From contig OU015490.1 of NCBI GenBank assembly GCA_907164885.2, positions 226,603,054-226,667,053 of the forward strand: a DNA stretch of 64,000 nucleotides. Direction: 5' to 3'. Positions within the stretch are counted from its first letter, which is position 1, and every line of letters starts with the position of its first letter. The stretch comes from Dolomedes plantarius (taxonomy: Eukaryota; Arthropoda; Arachnida; Araneae; Dolomedidae). Positions 51,239 through 62,230 of the stretch are shown here, in pieces. The notes beneath the pieces were generated by a model. That model worked only from the letters and a program-made list of their open reading frames with translations, had not been told where the DNA came from and ran no database searches. The position numbers and the translations under genes are program-made.

Positions 51239-51310
<72 letters not shown>
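51239..51310. repeat. Compound (CA)n-(TA)n microsatellite
   Basis: CA at 51239-51269, TA at 51270-51310, ending about 20 bp before segmental copy A begins. Confidence 0.95.
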
Positions 51311-51315
<5 letters not shown>

Positions 51316-52861
51316 TATTTATGTTTTGGAGATAGTTTATTTAAATTTATATTTCAAATATCGGCAAGAGGGTTTACGCCTATCTTGGAATTTTCAAGTG
51401 TAGAAAGTGTAAAATTATTTTCTGTTAGATTTACTGAATTCCACATTTTACAATGGCAGTCTATATGATACATTTTTTTAACATATTTAGAAATTCCTTT
51501 GGTTATGGAATCTATTTACTTCAGAAAAGGTTTCCAGAATATCAAAATGCGGTTTCAAGAAATATAACATTAAGGAAGCGGTTTGAAAACAATTTAATTT
51601 GAATTTTTGTTCATTTTTTTCAAAAAATAGATGGTACAGTTACAGGTTTAACCCGATAAGATTAATTTGCTAGATATTGTTAGTTTTTTTAATCTAGTAA
51701 AGAGAATATGCTGTAATGAACAGCCTCGTAACCCTCTTAGGCTAGTCGGTTGAATTTTAACTAATTTACTCAAGAGTTCGGATATATTCCTGCATCTTGT
51801 ACCAGCAGAAATGCTCAAATGCATCTGGCATGATTTTTCTTATTAGCTGGCCCTTTAGTGTATATCTAATATTCATATGTTTAAACATAATATTAAAATA
51901 TATCATGTTCCATAACATACGCAAAAGCTTGAGGTATGATCAAACGCTACCTTCTCTTTCTAAAGAGAGCAATGTTGAAAGAGTTGAGGTCTTCAACAAT
52001 TTGGTGGTTCAGATTTAGATAAACGACTGGCCACATTAAAAACAGGATATACAATAGGTGTCAGAAAATATCCTAACTGCAATTCCGAAGCTACTCTGTT
52101 TGATAAATCTTTCAAGGTGTTGAAACTGATTCACCTGCGAGATGTGTGTGTATTTGTCTAATGATATGGTATAAGAAGAAAGAGAAAAATAAATATATTT
52201 CTTTTCGTTGTAAAAATATTCTTATAAATACTTTCGTTTTGAAAATATTCACATAAATATTTCCGTTTTGAATACATTCTTAAAAATTTTATGATACAGT
52301 TTTAAAACGAATCATGAAGCTATCATATGATAAAGTACGAGAAAAGTAAATGAATAATTTTAGGTTATATTAACATGCGTATGTTTTTTATGACAAATGT
52401 TAATTTAATCGTAAATAATAAAAGTTTACATTATAATAATATTAAGTAGTCCCGGAAGGCAATAATTTTCACTTTCTAACATCTTGAGATCAATTTAATT
52501 CATCACATAGGGAAAACATAAAAATTATCATTCGTATGAAAATAGTAGAGTAATCAGAAAAAAATAATAATAATTAATTTAAAACTCTCTTAGTTTTTTT
52601 ATATCTATGTTCAGCTAGTAGCTCATATAGTGTATATTCCCCCTTTAGTGTACAGAAAAGGTTTCTAACAAATTTATGCTGCATATTTTTCAAAATTATA
52701 TAAAATAATTGTAATAACTTCAAATAGCAAAATAAATCATTTGTTGCAAGGTAGTTTTTACATTAGAGAAAATATTTAAGAAAAAAATCCACAATCTGAA
52801 AAATCCTGATTAGACTTTAGTGAAAAGAAAACATAGTATCATGCAGTAGTGTTTGTTGGGT

Positions 52862-54240
52862 CGGTCGTGATTTAGTATAGTAGTATGCAATGATACCATT
52901 GCTCTGAATTCTAAACAATACATTAATTTATTAACATAACACATATATTAGTACACATTCAATTATATTACTGATAATTATCAACCTAAAGAATCACTCA
53001 TAATATCAAGGTATTATTTAATTATACTATGTCACTTATTTAAATTGATTTCATTTCAGTACGCAATATATATTATTTCTTAACTTTAGGCTATACTATA
53101 GGATTCGGGGATTTATTGACTTTTGGCAATAGGTAATGAAAGGTTACCTTCATTTTTGCAGACTACAGAAGGGCAACATTCGATGGCATATTCACGTGCA
53201 TCGATTCGTATAACTTTCATCAGGATTCACTTTTGCTGGGGAACGCAGTCATCAGAATCGCTATATGGCGCGGGAAGAGGCGGGCTTTAACGGCAGGATC
53301 GGTTCTCCATCTTTTGCTTGTGGGGCTTTGCAATCTGTCTTGGTTCCGTAGCTCAACTATTCTCTTCTCATCGGTAGCTTGCAGGGGTCAGGCAATCTAT
53401 CTTGGCTCCGACGCTTCTCTATGCTCCTCTCATTGCTAGCTAGCGAGGGTCAGGCAATCTCTATCGGCTCCACTATTTATCTATTCTCCTCTCATCGTTG
53501 GCCTGCAGGCTTATAGCGATGCGCTAAGTCTGGGTGCAATCTCCACTCTTTTTTAAACTTCTCGCCTACGAGGCTCCTACTCTATATTCGTGTGTTGAGT
53601 CTGAGAGTCAACAATCAATCCTGTGTTTTTTTTTTATATTCTCACTCTCTCTATTTGTTATCTTCTCAACGCCCCGCGTTTTATATTTTCCTTCGTCTCT
53701 CATGTTCAACCTTTTTTCTCACTTCCACTTCGATTCGCTGATTTTTATCACCTAATTATTTCTTCAAACCATTGAGAGTGAGGGGCGTTTCATATTAAAA
53801 CAATTCCGTCTTCGACTCACCCCTGCCTTTCTAGGGATCATGTTTTCCCAGAACATCTCCTATGTGTGGGGTCATCTTCTCTTCGCCAACAAATCCCTTT
53901 TCATCTCGATGTCCCCTCTATGTATCCCCCTCGCTGTTTCATCTCTTAACTGTTGCTTTTCAATTTATTCTTCTTCATCCGGTCCTTTGTACAAACATGC
54001 GCCATTTCAATTTTCTCATTTTACCCCCCGTTTGTTCGATTTAATTGGGTTGTCTGTCCTTTTCGAACTTCTAACATACCGTATCCCCACGACATTCTTC
54101 TTGTATCGTCTGGCGTCATTTCACTGTTTCATTTTCCTTCCCGTTTGTTAATTGGTTTTTCTGCACCTTTTCTATTTTCTTATTTTATATGTCGTAATCC
54201 ACGACATATCACACCACAATATTTGATAGATCTTCCTGTA
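52862..54240. mobile_element. LTR-like insertion in copy A
   Basis: About 1.4 kb present in copy A and absent from copy B at the matching point (about 61170). It begins near TGTTGGGTCGGTCGTGA and its second half is strongly pyrimidine-rich on the plus strand. TGTTTG/TATTTG-like words near the two edges could be a decayed target duplication. A solo LTR is plausible but not shown; there are no retroelement proteins. Confidence 0.5.
53331..53515. repeat. 62-bp tandem repeat, three units
   Basis: CAATCTRTCTTGGYTCCG-type words at 53331, 53393 and 53455, each followed by TCTCCTCTCATYG-like sequence. It lies inside the LTR-like block. Confidence 0.85.
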
Positions 54241-54514
54241 ATAGTGATTTTTGTAGAAATTTAGATATATCCCTTTAAAAATGGCATATGAGGAAAATTT
54301 TACTTAAGTGTAAATAAGCTTAAAGTCTAAATGCATACAGTAAACTGCGCAATGACTAGACTCACAGTATAGATGTTGTATATTATAATTTCGTCATCTT
54401 AGACACATGCAGTTTATGTTATCTTAATTAAAAGCTCTATAGTATACTTAAAATAGTAAAAATAAATATAAATGTGATTTTTTATAGAATATGTAACTTC
54501 AACAGTAAATCTAA

Positions 54515-54840
54515 CTTACCTGCCCAATTTCCAATGCACCAGACAGAGCCTGACATAGCAACTAAGACCTTCTGGAATTGAATTCCTCCCAGTGAATAGG
54601 CTGCTACCATCATATAGACCGAGCATCCCCAGGGACGTCCTCTATTAGGCTTGTACCTTTTCCCACCCTATCTCACAACATAGAAGGACTTTCCGGTCTA
54701 CAGATTTTAAGTGCAAATATCCAGCGAAGACACGAAAGTATGTTAATGGCGTCGTCGGGATTCCAACCTAGCTATCCCAGTTCGAAGCTCAACGTGCTAC
54801 CTCGCTACCTAAGCTAGTGTTGGCCTAAACTAACTCGGAC
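54515..54840 (-). mobile_element. tRNA-derived SINE at the end of copy A
   Basis: On the minus strand there is an A-box region GCGAGGTAGCACGTTGAG, a B-box-like GTTGGAATCCCG, then GTAGACCGGAAAGTCCTTCT and a 3' part TGGTAGCAGCCTATTCACTG and TGGAAATTGGGCAG. It shares its body with the SINEs at 29006 and 32070. Confidence 0.85.
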
Positions 54841-55404
54841 GTGAAAATTTTAGGGACACGGATTTCTTTCGAACATGCTACCTTCTCATCTGGAGTCAAA
54901 CGCGCTACCGTTGCGTCACCAAGTTTTCCAAATAATTCATCATTCATAATTTATTTGAATTTATATGTCCAATATCGAAAGAGGTTTAATTGCTTTTTTG
55001 AATTTTCTCGTATAGAAAGCGTAATATTATTTTAAATTAAATTTACTGAATTCCCCATTGTACAATGGAAGACTATTTCATATGTATATATTCTTTAATC
55101 TATTTAGATATACATTTGCTTTTGGAATCAATTTATTTCAGAAATGGTTACTGGACCATTGTTATATAGCATTGTTTCAAGAAATTTTATTAAGTTTCAA
55201 GAAATATATAACATTGATTAAGCGTTTTAAGAACAACTAAATTTGAATATTTGTTCTTTGTTTAAGAAAATATTTTGCGCAGTTACAGGTTTAATCCATT
55301 AAGATTTATTTTTCAGATATTGTTATTTTTTTTTTCTATTAAGGATAATGTGTTATAATGATCCGCTTCTTACCACTATTAAGCTACCTGGCTGAAATTT
55401 AGCT

Positions 55405-56765
55405 ACTTAGCAATAGTGTTGCAAAATCGAAAATGGTTCAGTGGTAAATTCAAAGAATAATCGAATAATCACATACACGACTAAACATTACAAACAACTT
55501 TAATAACACACAAAATAAATACCGAACATAAGGGTTAAATACCCAATCAAGGATTCGAGCATCCAGCTCGTTAGAAATAGGACCTAACGTTCCATATCAA
55601 AATCTTATTCTATCTAGTTCGACACTATTTATCGCGTTTCATAGTATTGTAGTTCGCAGGGTGCTTGTTGGAAGTTTGTATTTGTGTTTTGCAAGTGTAG
55701 TTTGTAAACAATATGCATTTTCATCTAATTGTTATTTACTAAGTGGACGACTTGAAAATTTGGATTGAATAGTTGGTACTGTATTGGCAAAATTGAATAT
55801 TGTATTTGTTGTGCTTATTAACGTTATATACTAGTCTGCTGCGTGTTTGCAATTTGTATTTGGTCTTGCATGCGTATTATGTCTTCATGTATTTGTGTAT
55901 TTGTAATATATTATTATTCTCTTAATAACCGTTATGCATTAAGCAAATATTTAGTGCTGTTGCAATATAGTGTTTTTTAGCTGGTTTGCTTAAATTAATA
56001 GTAATTCGTTTTGAATTGAATTTATTGCACATTCATTTACTTTGAATTATTGCCCCAAGGTCTTGCGCAAAACTTAATGTATTATGCCCTGCTAATATTG
56101 TATTGCATGTCAGTAAGTACTGAGTATCTGCATTGTGATTTGGCATTATTTATTTATTTGATTCAAAACATGTATTCAGTATTTGTACTGTTGTGTGAAC
56201 TGGCTGTGTATAGTAGTAATAATTGTAATACTGCACTGTGTTAAACAGTAGCAAATCTGTAGTAATGTTCCACTAGGGATTGAAATTGTTAGCCCATTTG
56301 GGTTGTGTATTTTTTAACTTAAACAAACATATATAGCTCAATGCAACAGGCAACGGGTTAATAACACAAGTTGTGTTGGTAGGTAACTTTGGACAAATAA
56401 TATAGACATTGAAAAGGTTAATATTTAAAGTTTTTGTACGGCGCCTGGAGAGGTATTACTCTGTTGTTAGTTAGAAAATATGATACGTTGATTTGGTTAT
56501 ATTTGGCTGGATTTTGGCCTGGAGGGGTTGCGCGCTCTTTTGATGCGCTTGGCTTCCGGACCAGCGAGTCCCGGCTGAGCGATTTGCTGTCGGGACGATG
56601 AGATATCTACATTTGTACCGTTTAATCGAACGCTGAGGTCGGTCTTAACCTTCGGATTCTATCTAGTTCGAACCACAATCTAAATCTAATTTATTTAATT
56701 TTAGGTAGAGAGGGTACGAGATTAACTCAGTCAAGGAGGGCCACCAAATGTCGTCTATAATCATT
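55405..56765. mobile_element. Unidentified insertion in copy B
   Basis: About 1.36 kb absent from copy A. The duplicate sequence on its two sides overlaps: about 30 bp around GGCTGAAATTTAGC (left) and GACTGAAATTTTCTG (right) both match the same 30 bp of copy A (about 51745-51775). GC-rich near 56500-56660 with GGGTTGCGCGCTCTTTTGA; GGAGGGCCACCAAATGTCG lies close to the right edge. Possibly a retroelement piece; class undecided. Confidence 0.45.
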
Positions 56766-56997
56766 TAAGCACAGTGGCGCTATCCGACTGAAATTTTCTG
56801 AACAAGAGTCCAGATATATTCCGGCTTCCTTTACCAGCTGCAATGTCCAAATGTATCTGGTATGTTTTTCTCATTAACTGGCACCTGAGTACACATCTAA
56901 TATTCATATATTTTAACATACTATTAAAATATAATATGTTCCATGACACACGCGAAAGTTTGTGCTATGCACAAATGTCACCTCTAGATTTCAATGC

Positions 56998-57583
56998 TTC
57001 AGCGGGCACGCCCGTGTACAGAGTGAAACATTTTCGTAATTTTGAATGGTTTGTTTTTACATGTAAGGTTTGACTGTTCTAAGCAGTTTCTATTTATAGC
57101 TACAACCTTTCTAATCTAGGTGTGATTTTCTGACCCTTGCATTCCTTTCCATTCATCGTTAGCCGTGATTTTCCCGTGGTAAACCGGCGATTATAGTGGA
57201 TTACAATACGACAAAAGCAGGAGCTGATGTAGCCAACCAAATGTGCAGCTATTACACGGTATCCCGCATATCACGAAGAAGGACAATCTCATTATTTTTT
57301 TAGGTTTTTGGACATAATAATAATCCATTCGCAAGTTGTCCTCGGATCCAATAAACGGTACAGTTTGGAAATAAGGCGATTGTATTTGCATTCTTTGACT
57401 TTTAATTATAAATATATCTCAATATTATCATCACTTTATACCTTGCCATAAAACGCGGAATTATTATTTTCAATTTGAAAAACAAAAGTTTATTACAAAA
57501 GGAATAATAAATGTTGAAATAGACGTTGCACTTTGTGCCACGCGCGCTTTCATGTGTTCCCAAAAATTGGCGCGCCCGCTGAA
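56998..57583. mobile_element. MITE-like insertion with GC-rich inverted ends
   Basis: TTCAGCGGGCACGCC at 56998 is matched by its inverse GGCGCGCCCGCTGAA ending at 57583 (one mismatch in 15). It is absent from copy A. No coding recognised and no clear target duplication. Confidence 0.75.
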
Positions 57584-58164
57584 TGGTTAAATCAGCACTT
57601 TTGAAAGAGTGGAGTGCTGGACTTCAACACATTTGGTACTGAGGATTTAAGGGCGACGAAATCTTCTAAACTTAGAAGTAACTATTCAATACTATCCAGA
57701 TTAAGGACTGGCAACATTAAGATCCCGCTTTTAAGTTACAGTCAGCAAATTCCCGAACTAGAATTTTGAGGCTTCTCCTGACCGTAGATTGTTGTGTTTG
57801 GGAGTCAGCCACTCTACACTCTATTAGTGTCTGACTCTCTTTAAGTGGCTGGCTCCCTTTGAGTGGCTGACTCCTAAAAATAATATTTTTTCAACCCTTG
57901 AAGGTGTTGAAACTGATTCACACACTAAATGAGAATGGATTTGTAAAATAGCATGGGATAAATAGACGAAGAAGAAGAAATGTTTTTCCTGTTTTGAAAA
58001 TATTCTTACAAAGTTTATGACATACAGTACTAGTCATCGAACAGAATTTCGAGCATATCGTAAATAATCAAAGTTTTCGATTTAAAAATATTCAGTGGCT
58101 CCGGTATAAAAGTGGCCTCTAGTGGTCATTTTTTTCTTACTGACATTTTGAAATGAATTATATA

Positions 58165-59340
58165 CGAGCCCACCTAATGGAATAGACTATTTGCCATGAA
58201 AAATTATTCTAATAAGCGGGATATCCCATTATCCGGGATCACATTGACACGCCCACAATATTTCAAAGTACAATTAAACCAAGAAAGCATTAAATATTAC
58301 CTAAACCATAGGCATATTTAAACTATTATAATTAACAAACAATCTATTAATTTAAAGTAAGAAACACTTTAAATACATTAAAATTTAGAAATTTCATGAA
58401 AAATGAGCTATTTTATTACAGAATATACATATGTCCCTTAATTTTTGGAAAATAATTACAATGTTACTTATTTGTTGCTAAAGAAGTCGAATATTTTAGA
58501 CTGTTTACTGTTCTGTGAATGCAGTAAATCTGTTATTTGAATTTCTAGTTTATAAATGAAAGTCTGCAGTTAATTTTAAAGTCTGAATTTGGCTTCGTTT
58601 CCAAGAAATGTTTTATAATATAACAAGCGTTTTTAACTTCAACATGTGAAGGAACTTTTTTAAAGGTACATTCTTACATTTTTTGTCAAAGTCATCTTCA
58701 TCAACTTCGCTTTGATCTAGTTAAAGGTTTCAAGTTTCACTACATTCTTCGAAGTCATTGTCGAAGTTTACAAAATTGGAAACATTTTCTTCTGTCATCC
58801 TTATGGTGGTAAATCTGGTTGTTTCATCTTTCAATTAATCATTTGTTACGTCTGTTGAAAATTTACAATTTACGAAACAATTTTTTATTGCTTCAGAGGA
58901 AATATTATTCCATGATTCGTCATATGAACAGTTGTAAGAATTGAAATGTTTCTAATAATTTTACCAGTTGATCTATTGATAGAAAATCCACTAGTATCAT
59001 GTATGCAGGCTATGATCGATTATCTTTTCTATAATTACCCTTAAAAAGTGATATAATTCCCTGGTCCATTGGCTGTAAAATAGCTGTAGTATTCGGAGGC
59101 AAAACTACATTTTACACATGTCGACTTTATGGGCTTGACAATTATTAATAGTAAAATTCTAAAAAGTGTGGGAAATAGAAAAAAAGATCATGTCGTTATG
59201 GCTAAAAATCATTCCTTTAAGCGGGATAGCTTCAAAACATGATATTCCATTAACCGGGAAATTTAACCCAGAAACAAATTACTACGGTTTGGTACATTGA
59301 AAATTTATTACATTAAACGGGATATTCTTTTAACCGATAT
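58165..59340 (-). mobile_element. pogo/Tigger-like remnant
   Basis: Copies of AAGCGGGATATCCCATTA- and TTAACCGGGA-like end motifs occur near both sides, and a Tigger/jerky transposase fragment lies inside on the minus strand. About 125-bp direct repeats (58042-58164 and 59346-59467) border it. Confidence 0.6.
59010..59115 (-). pseudogene. Tigger/jerky-type DDE transposase fragment
   Basis: The minus strand reads VVLPPNTTAILQPMDQGIISLFKGNYRK and then a stop. The PPNTT-x(3)-QPMDQG block is diagnostic of the pogo/Tigger/jerky superfamily, located just after the second catalytic Asp. The flanking sequence is too decayed to extend it in one frame. Confidence 0.85.
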
Positions 59341-59772
59341 TCCAACAGAATTTCGATCATATCGTAAATAATCAAAGTTTTCTATTTAAAAATACTCAGT
59401 GGCTCCGGTAGAAAGGTGGTCTCTATTGGTCTCTTTTTTCTTACTGACATTTTGAAATGAATTATATTCAAGAAATGTAGAAATATTTAAAGCTTTTTGT
59501 TGTTATGAAAACAGTTGTGCAACTAGAATATTTTAAACAAAATTTTAATAATGAAATTTAAAACACGTTTAGTTTTTGATGTTTACGCCGAGCTAGTAGC
59601 TCATTTAGAGTGTAGTATTTTCCACTATGCATGTTGCAACTTCAAATGTAGATTCTCTAGATGGTGCTGCGACGGACTCTCTCTCAATGAAAGTATTCTT
59701 GTTTTTTACCAGTGGCTTTGGAATTGGGATGAACAATAGAGCTCAATGGTACGAATCCCAATAATCTATATA

Positions 59773-60105
59773 CAGTCGAACCCCTTTATAGCGAATCTTG
59801 TATATAAGAAACTCACGGATATAACGAAAAAAAATTTGGTCCCGTAGTTTACCTATTATACGTAATTTAATTAGTATTGTGTCAGTTTAATGTAATAGAT
59901 TTTAGTCGATTTAATTCATTAATTATCATTTTTAATAGAATTTATCATTTTTTAAAATATCATTATTGAATACACATTGCAACTAATGAGTTTTACATTT
60001 TGTGACCTCTAGCATTTTTCATAACGGTTCGGTTATAGCGAACCACCTGGATACAGCGAACAAAACCTTTGTTCCCTAGAAGTTTGTTATAACGGGGCTG
60101 GACTG
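59773..60105. mobile_element. pogo-type MITE
   Basis: CAGTCGAACCCCTTTATAGC at 59773 and the inverted right end CAGTCCAGCCCCGTTATAAC at 60105 are imperfect TIRs. TA precedes the left end; TT (not TA) follows the right. 333 bp, non-coding, with TATAGCGAA/ATACAGCGAA internal echoes of the TIR. Confidence 0.8.
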
Positions 60106-60751
60106 TTTATAAAACAGTTACGTAAATGACTGACTGACTGATTGAATAACAGATAACGCACAGACCAAACCGTTGAACTCCCAAAGCCACCTAAAGGTCT
60201 GAGATTTTGCATGGCGATTCTTCTTATAGAGTAGGGGTTTCACTATGAAAAATTTTTGAAAAATTCTTCTTAGATTTTTTAAAATTACATTTTTAAGGTG
60301 TTTTGTAATATTTTCTTAAGTTTGAATGTAAGATAATAATTTGTAGGTTATAAAGTTTATATCACGAGAAAGACCATACAAATCCCTTAAAAATTAAATC
60401 ATTTACGAATCTTAACCTTAATTTTCTGATTTTAGGTGAATTTTTAAATATTAACTTTTAGAATTTAATTTATTTAATGCTGATAACTTGGTTTCTTTTC
60501 TTTTTGTGATACTTTGAACTAATTCTGAATCACGTGCATAACAATGAAATAGACAAATTTTTCTTGCTAATGCGGCAGACGATTCGACATTATCCAAAAA
60601 CTATATTAAAATACAGAAAAAGAAGTCTTCCTCAAACTGCACTATATTAACTGTACTATATTTAGTATATTCTATTAGATTTAATTTTAATATTTTCTTT
60701 TACAATTCTTTGACTATAAAAATATCCGTCACGATATTTAGATACGACACG

Positions 60752-60796
<45 letters not shown>

Positions 60797-60866
60797 TTAA
60801 TTGCATACATTGACCGTTGTATTTAGTTTGTATGCGCTCCGTCGCGAAGCACGGGTATTCAGCTAG
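60106..60866 (+). mobile_element. Non-autonomous or truncated Helitron
   Basis: The 3' end matches the long Helitron: CTCAAACTGYRCTATATTAA (about 60632), TTGCATACATTGACCGTTG with GTATGC as stem partner (60801-60835), CCGT/ACGG hairpin (60839-60854), then ATTCAGCTAG ending 60866 and T. The 5' part has (GACT)n-like sequence at about 60128-60142 and AACCGTTGAACTC. No Rep or helicase coding. The exact 5' end is uncertain; it abuts the pogo MITE. Confidence 0.8.
60755..60792. repeat. (TA)n microsatellite inside the short Helitron
   Basis: About 18 TA units just before the 3' terminal hairpins. Confidence 0.95.
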
Positions 60867-61834
60867 TATTGTCCATATTTGTGATGTCTCTAGCATAGAA
60901 AATAAATAATTCCGAGTTAATTGTGCTGCTGCATTACAACTCTGGGTATATTTTCCACAATGTGTATAGAAAAGGTTTCTAATAAACTTCTACTTCCTAT
61001 TTCTCAAAATTTGATAAAAATAGTTTTAATCACTTTAAAGAGGAAAATAAATAATTAGTTGCAGATTAGTTTTTACTCTAGAGATAATACTTTTTAAAAA
61101 GTTTTCTCAACGTAAAGAATCCTGGTTAATCTTAAATGAAAAGTAATTATAGTATCACGCTACAAAATTTTATAGCTGTGCCTATTACAGGGGTTTTTAT
61201 AGGAATTTAGATATATTCTTTTAAAAATGACAGAGCAGGAAAATTTCTTCTAAGAGTAAATAGGCTTAAAGTATTAATGAATACGGTAAGATGCGCAAGG
61301 ACTGAAATCACATTATAGATGTTGTATCTTCGAATATCGTTATCGTAGCCACTTGCAGTTTAGGTAATTTTAGCCTAAAATGTCTATAATATACTTAAAA
61401 TAGTAAAAAAAATAGAAATGGGCTTTTCTATAGAATAATCTCCGTTTACCCGGCGTTTCCCGAGTATCTATTTATCCCAATTTTTTATTAGACAGGAAAA
61501 GGAATGAATTATACCTATAGTGTAAAATCTAAGTAATTTTATTTACATGTATTTAAAACTATGGATCCGACACTACATTCGGTTATTTTGGACGTTTTAT
61601 TTTTCACCCCTTCTTCCCCCCAATGCTGATGGTGGGGGGTCTGAACCTTCACTTAAACGGCATCGGGATTATCACTATTCTTCTCAGTGACTTCGAAAAC
61701 TATGGATTCAACACTAATGTAATTCATTTTCGAATATTTTTAAATGCCCTCCCCTAGGGTGTCTTATCTCCCCAGGACTCATGCACACATACATCCACTT
61801 TTATATATAGATATAACTTTAATCCAACTGATCT

Positions 61835-62132
61835 TCCCAATTTCCATTGCACCAGGCAGACCCCTACAAAGCAACTAAGGCTTTCCAGAATTTATTTCCT
61901 CCCAGTAAATAGGCTGCTACCACTATTTATTCTGAGCAACCCCCAAGGGATGTCATTTGGTGGGTTTGTACCTTCTCCCACCCTTTCTGACAACATAAAA
62001 GAACTTTCCTGTAGTTAGATTCAAAGTGCCCATAACCGACCAAAACACGAATGTAATATAATGGTGCCGTCGCGTTTCGAAACGTGTACCCCTAGTCCGT
62101 AGCCCAACGTTCTACCACTAGGATACCTCGGA
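61835..62132 (-). mobile_element. tRNA-derived SINE at the end of copy B
   Basis: On the minus strand the head is TATCCTAGTGGTAGAACGTT (A box), CGTTTCGAAACGCGAC (B box), then ACAGGAAAGTTCTTTTATGT and TGGTAGCAGCCTATTTACTG. It is the same SINE, at the same relative position, as 54515-54840, so it predates the duplication. Confidence 0.88.
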
Positions 62133-62230
62133 CGTTAAAATTTTTAATGACACGGATTTGATTTCAACATGCAACCTTCTGATCTGGAGTCCGTTACGCC
62201 ATCGAGTCTTCTAAATAACCTTTCATTTTT

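Larger units (their letters stand above)
51330..54940 (+). repeat. Segmental duplication, copy A
   Basis: Collinear blocks match copy B: 51330-51750 with about 54941-55400, 51760-51960 with 56795-56990, 51970-52150 with about 57600-57930, 52620-52850 with about 60930-61165, 54250-54490 with about 61195-61440, and 54515-54930 with 61835-62220. Shared anchors include CAGTTACAGGTTTAA, ATATTCATATNTTTAA and GGTGTTGAAACTGATTCAC. Confidence 0.85.
54941..62230 (+). repeat. Segmental duplication, copy B (expanded by insertions)
   Basis: Begins directly after copy A ends and repeats its order head-to-tail. It is about twice as long because of insertions at about 55405-56765, 56998-57583, 58165-59340, 59773-60105 and 60106-60866. 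Confidence 0.82.

Noticed and set aside
53534..54264. Several overlapping plus ORFs rich in Phe, Ser and Leu
   Set aside because: Caused by a pyrimidine-rich strand inside an LTR-like insertion; overlapping frames and no domain.
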